The notes: generated from the letters alone by a model not told the origin. A stretch of DNA of 64,000 nucleotides from Congregibacter variabilis (GCF_045689235.1 NZ_CP136864.1:2294001-2358000), one strand, 5' to 3'; shown: positions 22,735 to 31,707, numbered from the stretch's first letter. Translations and numbers: made by a program.

Positions 22735-23733
22735 ATGCTCATCGATCGACACAAAACACGATTCAGCTGCAACGGCGAAGTCCTTGAGGCAGCGCCCCGC
22801 TGCCCCGGCGTCTACCGCTTTTATAGTGAAGATGACGCACTGCTGTACATAGGCAAAAGCATTGATATAGGCACACGGCTGAACAGTCACTTTGCAGACG
22901 CTCGGGAACCGGGACGTCAGCAGCGCATGATGTCGGCAGTAGATCGGGTGGACTGTCAGTTAACCGCAGGGGAAGTGGGCGCATTGCTCATTGAAAACGC
23001 GGCGATTAAAGCCGAGGCGCCTCTTTATAACCGGCGCCAACGTCGGAGCCGTAAGCTATGGACCCAGCGCCTGCAGGAAGATCTCGAAGGCTTCCTGCAG
23101 GTCGTACCCAGCGACTTCTGCCCAGCGGGGGAGCGTATCGAATCGGTGTTTGGCCTGTTCCGCTCGCGGCGGCACATCGATGACTCGCTGCGAGGCCTCG
23201 CTCGGGAGCAGGGGCTGTGCTTACGCATGCTTGGTGCCGAGCGGGGTAAAGGCCCCTGCTTTGCGCATCAGATAGGACGCTGCGGCGGCGCCTGCGCCGG
23301 CAAGGAGAGCCCCCAAGAGCATAATTCGCGACTGCTCGCAGCGCTTGAACAACAACGTATCGCCGCCTGGCCTTTTTCCGGCCCCATATTGCTGGTGGAA
23401 GAAAGAAGAACCCGCAGCAAATCCGTAGACCAGGAACTGGCTCTGCAGCCCAAACGACAGTTTCACTTACTCCATCACTGGTCTTACCTGGGAACTTACG
23501 AACGACGGGATCGTGCCCGTCAGGCCGCCAAACGTGACTGCGATCTGATTTTTGATAGAGATACCTATCGCATCGCCGTCCGATCTTTGCGCGCAAGCGC
23601 CGGACACCTGCTGGATGGCCGCAGCGGCGACAAGATCGAGAACCCCTTTGCCATATCTTTAGAAGCCATAAACACAGGCCAGTCAAACGCCCAGAAGTCG
23701 GTCGCGAATGGCCGGGCAGCCTCCATCGCGTGA
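22735..23733 (+). CDS. cho: Excinuclease Cho-type GIY-YIG endonuclease
   Basis: This 332-aa homologue of the N-terminal half of UvrC, like E. coli Cho (295 aa), makes the 3' incision in nucleotide excision repair. The GIY-YIG domain is near the start (GVYRFYSEDDALLYIGKS, residues about 24-41, then RLNSHF and a later ENAAIKAEAPLYN with the catalytic Glu). A cysteine-containing UvrC-like segment follows (PCFAHQIGRCGGACAGKES). There is no UvrBC-interaction or RNase H half, consistent with Cho rather than UvrC. The stop overlaps the GTG start of the photolyase-type gene (GTGA), so the two are translationally coupled. I do not see a convincing LexA box upstream. Confidence 0.85.
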   Translation: MLIDRHKTRFSCNGEVLEAAPRCPGVYRFYSEDDALLYIGKSIDIGTRLNSHFADAREPGRQQRMMSAVDRVDCQLTAGEVGALLIENAAIKAEAPLYNRRQRRSRKLWTQRLQEDLEGFLQVVPSDFCPAGERIESVFGLFRSRRHIDDSLRGLAREQGLCLRMLGAERGKGPCFAHQIGRCGGACAGKESPQEHNSRLLAALEQQRIAAWPFSGPILLVEERRTRSKSVDQELALQPKRQFHLLHHWSYLGTYERRDRARQAAKRDCDLIFDRDTYRIAVRSLRASAGHLLDGRSGDKIENPFAISLEAINTGQSNAQKSVANGRAASIA

Positions 23734-25196
23734 ACTCCCTGGTTTGGCTAAAGAGGGATCTGCGCCTACGGGATCACGAGCCGCTGTGTGCTGGGCTAAA
23801 CGCGGGCTCTCCGGTCATTCTGCTGTACTGCTTCGAGCCTGAGCTATTATCGGATCCGCATTACACAGATAGACACTGGCGCTTTGTGTGGGAATCGCTA
23901 CAGGATCTGCGAGACTCGCTTGGCCCGCGGGCAAGCGCTTTACATGTCTGTCTGGGCGACCCACGGGAGATTTTTACCAAGCTGCTCAACGACGGGCAGC
24001 TGCAGCGTGTGTTTTCCTATGAAGAGACCGGCCTGGCTAAAACCTTTGCCCGGGATCGCGATATCAAGGCAATGCTAAGTCACCACCAGATACCCTGGCA
24101 GGAGTTCGCCTGCAACGGCGTGCAACGAGGCCGCCGCAATCGCAAAGGCTGGAACCGGGATTGGGGACGTCAGATGAACCGACCCTGTGCAAATACAGAT
24201 CTTTCGGCGCTGCGCGTAGACGCGCAAAGCGCACAGAGCCTCGCTCCTTTTTATCTGCAGGACGTGCCGCAAAGCTGGCAATGCGCCGACCAAAACTTTC
24301 AAAAAGGAGGAGAGAGCCAGGCCCAGGCTACGTTGGATGACTTTCTGCAAAGACGCATCTCCGGCTACGCCCGAAACATCTCGAAACCCCTGGCCAGCCG
24401 CGAAAGCTGTTCTCGCCTGTCGCCTTATCTGGCCTGGGGGAATCTCAGTATTCGACAGGTATATCAAGCCTTGGGCGCGGCGCAGAGCCGTGGCGGACCC
24501 AGTCGCGCACTTCAAGCCTTTGAGTCGCGTTTGCACTGGCATTGTCATTTCATTCAAAAGTTTGAAATGGAGTGCCGCATGGAGCACGAAGATATCAACC
24601 GTGGATATTTGGCCCATCCACGACCACGGTGCGACGAGCGCATCAAAGCATGGGCAGAAGGCAACACCGGCTATCCACTAATCGACGCAAGCATGCGCTG
24701 TCTGGTGGCTACGGGTTACGTCAACTTTCGCTCCCGAGCCATGCTTGTGAGTTTTCTGACCCACCACCTGTGGCAGGACTGGCGCGCTGGCGCCGCGCAT
24801 CTTGCAGGACTATTTTTGGATTTTGAACCGGGTATTCACTTTGCCCAGCTACAGATGCAGGCCGGAGTCACCGGCATCAACACCATCCGAATCTATAACC
24901 CGGTAAAACAGTCACAAGAACACGACCCCGACGGCTCATTTATTCGACAGTGGGTGCCAGAGCTTGCAGAGGTTCCGGCCCCAATGATTCATCGACCCTG
25001 GGACCTCAGTCCTATGGAACAGATAATCTATGGACTGGATAGCAAACCCTACAACCCACCGATTGTGGATGTTAGTGACACCTATCGCAGCGCCCGAGAC
25101 AAGCTCTGGGCCTTAAAGGACGACGCTATTGTCCGCCAGGAAAGAAAACGCATCCTCTCGCGGCACATCGAGAAACGCTACCAAAGCGCTACATAG
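23730..25196 (+). CDS. Photolyase/cryptochrome family FAD protein
   Basis: This 488-aa protein has the N-terminal photolyase alpha/beta domain (LVWLKRDLRLRDHEPL) and the FAD-binding helical domain. FAD and substrate-pocket segments are visible: SRLSPYLAWGNLSIRQVY, FESRLHWHCHFIQKFEMEC, NTGYPLIDASMRCLVATGYVNFRSRAMLVSFLTHHLWQDWR, and GINTIRIYNPVKQSQEHDPDG. It probably repairs UV photoproducts with blue light or acts as a light sensor; the subclass cannot be fixed by eye. Its GTG start overlaps the stop of cho, giving a two-gene UV-damage operon. Its end overlaps the convergent DUF3667 gene by 8 bases. Confidence 0.9.
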   Translation: MNSLVWLKRDLRLRDHEPLCAGLNAGSPVILLYCFEPELLSDPHYTDRHWRFVWESLQDLRDSLGPRASALHVCLGDPREIFTKLLNDGQLQRVFSYEETGLAKTFARDRDIKAMLSHHQIPWQEFACNGVQRGRRNRKGWNRDWGRQMNRPCANTDLSALRVDAQSAQSLAPFYLQDVPQSWQCADQNFQKGGESQAQATLDDFLQRRISGYARNISKPLASRESCSRLSPYLAWGNLSIRQVYQALGAAQSRGGPSRALQAFESRLHWHCHFIQKFEMECRMEHEDINRGYLAHPRPRCDERIKAWAEGNTGYPLIDASMRCLVATGYVNFRSRAMLVSFLTHHLWQDWRAGAAHLAGLFLDFEPGIHFAQLQMQAGVTGINTIRIYNPVKQSQEHDPDGSFIRQWVPELAEVPAPMIHRPWDLSPMEQIIYGLDSKPYNPPIVDVSDTYRSARDKLWALKDDAIVRQERKRILSRHIEKRYQSAT

Positions 25197-26097
25197 CGGC
25201 CAACACAGCAATAGCAGCGGCCACCATTCCTATAAACAAGGCGATCGTATAACTGAGCAGTAAGGCCAGGGATTTACCGATGGCAGCACCCCAGCTGCTC
25301 CCATAGCATCGGTGTAGTGCCAGGGGCAGGTAAACAATCAGTAAAATCGAAAACAGGCCGTCAACGTTCCAGCTGACGGCCTCTACGGCAGAGGATATGA
25401 GAAAAAGCAGATAAACAAAGGTGTGGTAGTGCAGCGCAAATACAAGGTGCTGTAGATAGTGATAGGGCGAGAAAAAGTAGACCAGCTTTAACAACAGAGC
25501 AAACAGGGGCAGCATCACGAACATGACCTGCGGTAGATGATCCAGTAAATCATCAACATAATCCCGGGGGTCTTCCTTGACTCGCTGCGCATTGGCTTCC
25601 ATGCGTTTTTCCAGTGCCTGCACCCAAGCCGGCCCATCCTCCATGAGATTAATGGTGACTTTATCCTTGTCTGACGCTGCTGACGCATCGCTGCCGGCCA
25701 CTCCCTCGGTGGACGCATCTACATCCACGTCGACGCCCAGAGTCACCACCGACTCAGTGGATTCCTCGTCCCATTCGCCAGAGACAACCGCATCTCCGGC
25801 CGTCAGAGAGATCATTAGAAACATAAGGAAGGAAACTACGATGTATAGGCGAAACGGCGGCATATAGCGCATGCGTCGACCCGCATTGAACTCGGCGCTC
25901 AAAAAGCCGGGGCGGAACAATAAGGGAAACAGCGTCCGCCACACGCGGGAATCCCAGGTAAACACATCGCCCAGGATATCGGTCGCCGCCTCTGCGAAGT
26001 GAAGATCGCCGCGACCCTCACGTTGACCGCAGCTGCGGCAGTACTGCCCATCGATGAGCGCATCACAGTTACGACAGTGTGTTGTGGACGCCTCCAC
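25189..26097 (-). CDS. DUF3667 membrane protein with N-terminal zinc ribbon
   Basis: This 302-aa protein starts with a four-cysteine zinc ribbon (CRNCDALIDGQYCRSCGQ) and the DUF3667 signature ILGDVFTWDSRVWRTLFPLLFRPGFLSAEFNAGRRMRYMPPFRLY. A first membrane segment follows (about 85-105), then an acidic, serine-rich periplasmic loop (about 110-150) and four further hydrophobic segments to the C-terminus. Function unknown. The start is GTG. Confidence 0.82.
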   Translation of the reverse strand: MEASTTHCRNCDALIDGQYCRSCGQREGRGDLHFAEAATDILGDVFTWDSRVWRTLFPLLFRPGFLSAEFNAGRRMRYMPPFRLYIVVSFLMFLMISLTAGDAVVSGEWDEESTESVVTLGVDVDVDASTEGVAGSDASAASDKDKVTINLMEDGPAWVQALEKRMEANAQRVKEDPRDYVDDLLDHLPQVMFVMLPLFALLLKLVYFFSPYHYLQHLVFALHYHTFVYLLFLISSAVEAVSWNVDGLFSILLIVYLPLALHRCYGSSWGAAIGKSLALLLSYTIALFIGMVAAAIAVLAAM

Positions 26098-26160
26098 GCT
26101 GAACGACTCCCCGACTGAATTTGAGTAGCCGCCAGTCTAACAGTGGCAGTAGATCAAAAC

Positions 26161-26859
26161 TTAGTAAGCACCCCGGGCGAAGAGAACGGCGGGCACCGTT
26201 GCGAAAAGCAAGCGAATATCCATCCATAAAGAACGCTCATGAATGTAGCGAATATCGAGCTGAACCTGCTCATCAAAAGGAATATCACTGCGGCCGCTAA
26301 CTTGCCAGATGCAGGTGATGCCTGGCTTGACCGAGAGTCGCAGACGATCCATCGCCGTGTACTGCGCAACCTCAGCCGGGACCGGAGGACGCGGACCGAC
26401 CAGCGACATCTCGCCAATCCATACATTCCATAGCTGGGGCAGCTCATCGATGGAAGCTTTACGGATAAAGCGGCCAATCCGGGTGATTCTCGGGTCCCGC
26501 TTCATTTTAAATGTCATGCCGCCATGCATTTCGTTGTGCGCCTGCAAGTCTGATTTGCGCGCCTCCGCATCTATATACATTGAGCGGAACTTCCAGCACT
26601 TAAAGGGACGTCCACGCCGGCCGATACGCGTTTGAGAAAACAGCACCGGGCCAGCAGACTCGAGCTTTACCGCGAGCGCAGTGAATAACAGCAAAGGAAA
26701 AAGCAGCAGCAGCGCCAGCGAACTCACCGCCAGATCTATGCTGCGTTTAATCAAAGGATACACACCGTCGTGGGCATCACGAAGCCAGCCTGTGTAGCTG
26801 CTGGCCAAAAGTTGTGTGCCCGCGGTAATTGCTTCGCCAGGTCGGATAAGCGCGGTCAT
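26161..26859 (-). CDS. Priming sugar transferase (undecaprenyl-phosphate sugar phosphotransferase)
   Basis: This 232-aa bacterial sugar transferase moves a sugar-1-phosphate onto undecaprenyl phosphate at the inner membrane, the first step of EPS unit assembly. One membrane helix (about 32-55, LAVSSLALLLLFPLLLFTALAV) precedes the catalytic blocks: QTRIGRRGRPFKCWKFRSM, TRIGRFIRKASIDELPQLWNV, MSLVGPRPPVP, KPGITCIWQVSGRSD. There is no large N-terminal four-helix region, so it is the short monotopic type. A sigma-54 promoter lies 48 bases upstream (26907-26921), and TGGAG precedes the ATG. It is divergent from the other EPS genes and probably co-regulated with them. Confidence 0.93.
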   Translation of the reverse strand: MTALIRPGEAITAGTQLLASSYTGWLRDAHDGVYPLIKRSIDLAVSSLALLLLFPLLLFTALAVKLESAGPVLFSQTRIGRRGRPFKCWKFRSMYIDAEARKSDLQAHNEMHGGMTFKMKRDPRITRIGRFIRKASIDELPQLWNVWIGEMSLVGPRPPVPAEVAQYTAMDRLRLSVKPGITCIWQVSGRSDIPFDEQVQLDIRYIHERSLWMDIRLLFATVPAVLFARGAY

Positions 26860-26906
26860 GTCAGTTACTCCAGATAAGTCGTATTACGTTCTATACAACT
26901 CATAGG

Positions 26907-26921
26907 GCAACCACCGTGCCA
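26907..26921 (-). promoter_or_regulatory. Sigma-54 promoter of the priming sugar transferase
   Basis: On the minus strand the sequence reads TGGCAC-GGTGG-TTGC, matching the sigma-54 consensus (TGGCAC-N5-TTGC) at every conserved position. Transcription would start near 26895, about 36 bases before the ATG. Confidence 0.85.
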
Positions 26922-27017
26922 TGTGCTAAATAAATTTTAAGCCATTGTTTTATATAATTATTTTTTTACAGGACCCACGCACAGCTCAAGCACGCACTCG
27001 CAAAGTTGCATAAGCAG

Positions 27018-27030
27018 TTGCATTTTGCGA
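27018..27030. promoter_or_regulatory. LuxO-type operator between divergent EPS promoters
   Basis: TTGCATTTTGCGA differs at one position from the LuxO binding consensus TTGCA-WWW-TGCAA known from Vibrio qrr promoters. It is about 105 bases from the minus-strand sigma-54 promoter (26907-26921) and about 118 bases from the plus-strand one (27140-27155), a normal distance for a sigma-54 enhancer. A further half-site TTGCA lies at 27006-27010. Confidence 0.65.
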
Positions 27031-27139
27031 TGCACAACAAAAATATTGCGTCGGGATGTCATACCAGGAGCAGCAAAACAGCAGCCAATATAATTATAAA
27101 CTATTGAATTCTAAAGGATTAATTGATGATTTAGCTCGG

Positions 27140-27155
27140 CTGGCACGTACTCTGC
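27140..27155 (+). promoter_or_regulatory. Sigma-54 promoter of the first EPS operon
   Basis: CTGGCAC-GTACT-CTGCG has the GG and GC dinucleotides at the correct 12-base spacing and the full TGGCACG -24 element; the -12 element is CTGC rather than TTGC. Transcription would start near 27165, about 28 bases before the first gene. Confidence 0.7.
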
Positions 27156-27192
27156 GTAGTGTACTGCACGAATACCAAGGGACGACAAAGCC

Positions 27193-28086
27193 ATGCCAAC
27201 ACATCACGAAGAGCTCAGCATGATCACCTGCTCTTATGCACCCGACTACCAGCGTTGCGAGCGTTTGTGCCGCTCTGTCGATCGCTGGGTCAGCGGCGAT
27301 ATTGCCCACTGGCTGGTGGTACCCGCCAGGGACGTAGCTCTGTTTCGCACCCTGTCTAATGGGCGCAGAAATGTCGTTGCCGTGGAGGATGTCGTGCCTG
27401 GCAAATTCTGGCAGCTCCCCAAAAGCACCCGCTGGTGGCTCGATAGTCGTGCCTGGCCCGTGCGCGGCTGGGTTATGCAACAAGTGACAAAACTTTCAGC
27501 CAACTTCGTCAGCAGCGCCGAGCTCATTATTTTTGCTGACTCGGACCTGCAGTTTGTTCGCCCCTTTAGCCGCGACAACGTGGTTCACGATGGCCAACTG
27601 CGACTGCATAGAATCGCGGGAGCAAAAGACACTGGCGAGCACCTTTTGTGGCACCACAAAGCCGCAGACTTGATTGGCGCCAAAAAACAATACTTTGGTC
27701 ATGACTACATCGGCCAGTTAATCACCTGGCGACGCAGTCATCTGGAGGGACTCCAACAGCATCTGGAAGATCAACACAGCCGCCCCTGGTACCAAGGTGT
27801 AGCGCGGGCTCTTAAAGTATCTGAATACATTTTGTACGGCGCCTACGTTGATGTCGTTGTTGGGATAGACAAAAGCGGGCACTTTTCCTGTGATCAGGAT
27901 CCGGTGCATTGCTGTTGGTTCAAAGAAGAAGCCGACGCTCTGGCAAATGGCACAAACCCACTACAAGAACGCGCCGTCGCCGTTCTGCTTCAATCAAATC
28001 TCGGGCTCAGTGATCAGGACGAGCAACGCATTGTGCGTGACCTGAACGCTTCGAGCTTACGCCCTCTGGAGGGACTCGCACTATGA
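27193..28086 (+). CDS. DUF6492-like glycosyltransferase of the EPS cluster
   Basis: This 297-aa protein matches the pattern of DUF6492 proteins, which belong to the GT-A glycosyltransferase fold. The likely metal/nucleotide-sugar motif is ELIIFADSDLQFVRPF. No membrane segment or signal is seen, so it would act at the cytoplasmic face of the membrane. A second in-frame ATG at 27220 (MITCSYAPDYQRC) is also a reasonable start. The stop overlaps the next gene's start (ATGA at 28083-28086), and a sigma-54 promoter lies just upstream. Confidence 0.75.
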   Translation: MPTHHEELSMITCSYAPDYQRCERLCRSVDRWVSGDIAHWLVVPARDVALFRTLSNGRRNVVAVEDVVPGKFWQLPKSTRWWLDSRAWPVRGWVMQQVTKLSANFVSSAELIIFADSDLQFVRPFSRDNVVHDGQLRLHRIAGAKDTGEHLLWHHKAADLIGAKKQYFGHDYIGQLITWRRSHLEGLQQHLEDQHSRPWYQGVARALKVSEYILYGAYVDVVVGIDKSGHFSCDQDPVHCCWFKEEADALANGTNPLQERAVAVLLQSNLGLSDQDEQRIVRDLNASSLRPLEGLAL

Positions 28087-29333
28087 AAAAGCTTCTGTTT
28101 ATCACCCCGGAACTCCCCTACCCACCGCAAAGCGGCGGCAAGGTCAAAAGCCTCAAGCTCCTGGAAGCCCTCGCGGAACGGTACGAAGTCACTCTGGTTT
28201 CTCCGCTGAAGCTTGACGACGCAGACCATCGTCCAGCGTTCGAGAAGCAATCGCCTTGCGTCGACCATATACATAGACGTGTAAATGTACCCCGCTCGGG
28301 AAAAAGCCTTCTGGGTAGCTATCTTCGCGGCAAGCCACTTAATGTGCACCGCAGCTACGATGCAGCACTCGCACAGCAAGTTCGCCGCCTTGCACCATCG
28401 CAGGATGTGATCTTTCTGGACCACTATGAAGTTTCTGCCTACCTGCCGGATAACTATCAGGGCATGGTGGTTTATCACGCGCACAATGCTTATCACCAGA
28501 TATGGGACCGCTACGCGCGACTCCCGGGCAATCCCGCATTTCGCGTCGCTGCGCTAGCTGAATCACGCCGCGTACGTCGTGCCGAAGAAAAGATAGCCGA
28601 TCGTGCCGACCTGGTCTTTGCATCCCCCAACGACACCGAAACCCTGGTAGAGAGCGGTATCAACCCAAACAAAATCTCCCACACCTACCACCTGGGTGAC
28701 GACAGTCAGCTAGCACTGCCGCAGTTGGAGTTCTCACAGACACGCAAAAAACTGATGTACGTAGGCCTGCTGGGCTGGGAAGCCAACGTGGTCGGTCTGC
28801 TGTGGTTTATTGAAAGCGTCTGGCCGCGACTGCTGCAGGAACACCCCGACCTGGAGTTCGATGTCGTGGGCAAAAATCCAGATCAACGCTTGATAGACGC
28901 CGTAGCGATCTACCCCAATATTCGTCTGCGCGGCTTTGTAGAAGACCTGCAGGAAGTCTACAAGGACTCTCGCGTATCTATTGCGCCGCTACTCTTTGGA
29001 AGTGGGATGAAGGTAAAGGTACTCGACGCTATGGCCCGCGGCCTTCCCACGGTGACAACGCCTGTAGGCGCTGAAGGCGTGGACTACATTAACAATCGGC
29101 ACCTTAGCGTTGCAAAAAATGCTGACGACATGGCGCTTGCTACACTGCAGTTACTCGTTGATGAAACGCTGTGGAACCGTATGCGCGACGCATCTAGACG
29201 CCTCATTAGTGATCGCTACACCTGGCGTCAGCTGTTCTCGAGCATGCATGACGCGCTGGACAATGCGTTTTTAGAAAAACACGCCAAAGATCTACGTAGC
29301 GGCTCCTCGCCAGAAATACTCCAGCATGCCTGA
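28083..29333 (+). CDS. GT4-family glycosyltransferase, PEP-CTERM/EPS-associated type
   Basis: This 416-aa GT-B glycosyltransferase begins with LLFITPELPYPPQSGGKVKSL, the usual glycine-rich acceptor loop. The C-terminal GT4 half has LMYVGLLGWEANVVGLLWF, FDVVGKNP, IRLRGFVEDLQEVYKDSRVSIAPLLFGSGMKVKVLDAMARGLPTVTT with the nucleotide-sugar E replaced by D in the KVLDAMA stretch. The pattern resembles the sugar transferases found next to exosortase-type EPS loci. It overlaps both neighbours by a few bases, indicating tight coupling. Confidence 0.88.
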   Translation: MKKLLFITPELPYPPQSGGKVKSLKLLEALAERYEVTLVSPLKLDDADHRPAFEKQSPCVDHIHRRVNVPRSGKSLLGSYLRGKPLNVHRSYDAALAQQVRRLAPSQDVIFLDHYEVSAYLPDNYQGMVVYHAHNAYHQIWDRYARLPGNPAFRVAALAESRRVRRAEEKIADRADLVFASPNDTETLVESGINPNKISHTYHLGDDSQLALPQLEFSQTRKKLMYVGLLGWEANVVGLLWFIESVWPRLLQEHPDLEFDVVGKNPDQRLIDAVAIYPNIRLRGFVEDLQEVYKDSRVSIAPLLFGSGMKVKVLDAMARGLPTVTTPVGAEGVDYINNRHLSVAKNADDMALATLQLLVDETLWNRMRDASRRLISDRYTWRQLFSSMHDALDNAFLEKHAKDLRSGSSPEILQHA

Positions 29334-30648
29334 CAGCGCCACCAGTATTGGGACCGTCATAGAGCCCCGGTTTGCCAGCAAAATGTGGCGTGCCGGGACG
29401 CTGGCGGTGAGCCGCGGAACCGGTATGGCTGCTCAAATGGCGGTGCAAATCGCCGTGGGCGCGCTGGCGGGACCTGCGGGAATTGGTGCGCTGCAGCTGC
29501 ATATGGCCTGGGGCAGCCTTCTGGGCGAGCTCGTCGGAGCGGGCGAACCCACCCGGGCGCTGCGCGATCACTCCCTTAACAGTAGCAATAGCTCGGCGCT
29601 CACACGCGGGCTAATCAGAGCCAGCAAACATATTCTGATGTACGCGGCAGCACTCGCTGCATTTACGCTCATTCTTGTTTTCTCGGGATTTGCCGATGCT
29701 CTGGGCCTGAAGGCCGGACCACTATTGGCATCAATTTTAATCTCGGCGCCCCTCTTTGCACTGACACGGCTGTTTGCAGAAACCCTCAAGGCGCTGGACA
29801 AGGCAATGTGGGCCGTGACTCTCGAAAACACCGTCATGCCCGTTATGATTCTGGGGCTCTGCGCGCTCATCGCCTTGGGCGTCATTCCTGTCTCCCAGAC
29901 AGCTATTCTCACTTCGGCGGTTATTGGGCTACTGCTGGGGCTAATCCTGATGGCAACCTCACTACGCCAGCGGTGTATCAATACAGATAACCGCTCTGGT
30001 GCTTCCGCAGCCGATGGTGCCAGCCCCATTAGCGTGCGCGGTGAATCCATGCACTTCTGGCTCAACGGACTCCTGAACATCGCGTTCTTGCAACTGCCTT
30101 TCCTGATCATGCCCTGGCTGGTGAGCGTAGAGGACATTGGCCGCTATGCAGTGGCGCATAAACTCCTAAACGTCATCACAACCCTGTTGATTCTGCTGTC
30201 CGCTATATACGGCCCACGCTTTGCCCGGGCTGCCGCAGTGGCAGATAGCGGCGCGCTTCGAGCGCTACTGGCCACAACCCAACGCATCTCACTGGCGATC
30301 TTTGTGCCGGCCGCCGTGCTTATGCTGGCACTGGCCGAGCCACTGGCCAAGCTATTCAGCCTTAGCCCCGGCGCCTTGCTACCGCTATTGGTCCTGCTTT
30401 GCGGTGGACAACTGCTCAACGCCGCCACCGGCTTGTCCGGCGTGCTACTGAATATGAGTGGTGCCGCGCATCTCGAATTTCGCTTACTCATTGCCAGTTG
30501 CACGGCAACCATCCTGCTTGCAGTCCCCCTGGGTCTGTCCTTTGGGGCAAACGGTATAGCGGCAGCGATCGCTGGCGGCATTGCTCTGCGCAACGTCTGC
30601 AGCTACCTGGCAGTGCGCCGCCACATCTATAAGCTTGGATCCAAATAA
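29326..30648 (+). CDS. Oligosaccharide flippase (Wzx/MOP family)
   Basis: This 440-aa polytopic inner-membrane protein with about 12 hydrophobic segments has the look of the Wzx/MATE-like MOP superfamily. It would flip the undecaprenyl-linked repeat unit to the periplasm. Motif-level support is weak, as is normal for this family; the assignment rests on topology, length and position between glycosyltransferase and sulfotransferase genes. It overlaps the previous gene by 8 bases. Confidence 0.8.
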   Translation: MPDSATSIGTVIEPRFASKMWRAGTLAVSRGTGMAAQMAVQIAVGALAGPAGIGALQLHMAWGSLLGELVGAGEPTRALRDHSLNSSNSSALTRGLIRASKHILMYAAALAAFTLILVFSGFADALGLKAGPLLASILISAPLFALTRLFAETLKALDKAMWAVTLENTVMPVMILGLCALIALGVIPVSQTAILTSAVIGLLLGLILMATSLRQRCINTDNRSGASAADGASPISVRGESMHFWLNGLLNIAFLQLPFLIMPWLVSVEDIGRYAVAHKLLNVITTLLILLSAIYGPRFARAAAVADSGALRALLATTQRISLAIFVPAAVLMLALAEPLAKLFSLSPGALLPLLVLLCGGQLLNAATGLSGVLLNMSGAAHLEFRLLIASCTATILLAVPLGLSFGANGIAAAIAGGIALRNVCSYLAVRRHIYKLGSK

Positions 30649-30650
30649 CT

Positions 30651-31574
30651 ATGAAAACTCTGGATTTTGTCATTATTGGCGCCCAAAAGTGCGCAACTAC
30701 CACCTTATTCGAACTACTCAGGCAGCATCCGGGTATCAGCATGCCCATCGAAAAAGAGGTTCCCTTCTTCACCAACGAAGACTGCGGCCCACAAGCCTGG
30801 GACTCCTTTGCAGATCGCTACTACAGCAGCGCTGATAACAAGCTCTGGGGCAAAGCCAGCCCCCAGTACATGGCTGATGAAGATATTCCCAAGCGTATTG
30901 CAGCACTCATGCCCAGCACCAAACTGATCGCAGTGCTTCGCGATCCTATTGACCGTAGTCGCTCGCACTTTCGCATGGCCTTGCGGCGCAACACCGAAAC
31001 CCGCTCGTTTGATGAAGCAATGAATGACCGGCTTTCTGCTGAGGCGCTGCATAGCGCACGCAAGAGCGTGGCACCTACCCACAGCAATGGTTACGAATCA
31101 GAGAGCGATTTTTATCTGGTGTGGAGCGAGTACGGCCGCATTCTGGAGCGTTATCGTCAGCACTTTGCCGATAAGCAACTGCTAGTGCTTTACACGAACG
31201 AACTGGAAGACGACCCCCGGGGAGTTCTTGAGCGGGTGTTAGCTTTTTTGGATCTGCCCGGCGAATTCCAGCCGCGCGGCCTGGGCGAGGTGATGCATGC
31301 GGGCGGCGGCGGCGCACGCGTACCCCACGGCCTGCGTGTCTGGCTGCGCGAGCGCTCCATCATCAGTGGCTTGTGGGGCCTGGTACCACCACAGCAGCAG
31401 GGTCGGATTCGATTTCTCTATGAACGCTGGAACAGTCACAAACGCAAAGACCCTCTCCCACTGAGCGCAGCAACTGAGCAGGCGCTGCGCAGGCACTTTG
31501 CCGAAGACGCACAGCGCATAGAGGCACTGGGAATCAGCGCCCCGCCCTGGTCTGCGCACTACCAAGCGGTCTGA
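30651..31574 (+). CDS. Sulfotransferase, probably modifying the exopolysaccharide
   Basis: This 307-aa cytoplasmic enzyme transfers sulfate from PAPS. The 5'-phosphosulfate loop is at residues 10-18 (GAQKCATTT) and the 3'-phosphate site is AVLRDPIDRSRSHF (about 94-107). Placed as the last gene of the first EPS operon, it suggests the polymer is sulfated, which is common in marine polysaccharides. The target could instead be a lipid-linked intermediate. The next operon's control region begins directly after its stop. Confidence 0.92.
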   Translation: MKTLDFVIIGAQKCATTTLFELLRQHPGISMPIEKEVPFFTNEDCGPQAWDSFADRYYSSADNKLWGKASPQYMADEDIPKRIAALMPSTKLIAVLRDPIDRSRSHFRMALRRNTETRSFDEAMNDRLSAEALHSARKSVAPTHSNGYESESDFYLVWSEYGRILERYRQHFADKQLLVLYTNELEDDPRGVLERVLAFLDLPGEFQPRGLGEVMHAGGGGARVPHGLRVWLRERSIISGLWGLVPPQQQGRIRFLYERWNSHKRKDPLPLSAATEQALRRHFAEDAQRIEALGISAPPWSAHYQAV

Positions 31575-31599
31575 ACCGGGCCAAAAGCATCTACTGTTG

Positions 31600-31634
31600 T
31601 TGCATTTTGCAAATATTGGTCTTGCAATATGCAA
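31600..31634. promoter_or_regulatory. Pair of perfect LuxO-type operators upstream of the export operon
   Basis: Two 13-bp palindromes match the LuxO site TTGCA-WWW-TGCAA exactly: TTGCATTTTGCAA at 31600-31612 and TTGCAATATGCAA at 31622-31634. Their centres are 22 bases apart, two helical turns, so dimers would bind one face of the DNA. The sigma-54 promoter is about 80 bases downstream, the usual enhancer arrangement. A LuxO-like activator is encoded in the operon they precede. Confidence 0.82.
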
Positions 31635-31707
31635 TGCAGCAAGCGAGACGTCGATTCTCGAAGCGACCAAAAAACAATAAGCTGTTGTTTTAATTGAAAT
31701 AAATTAG

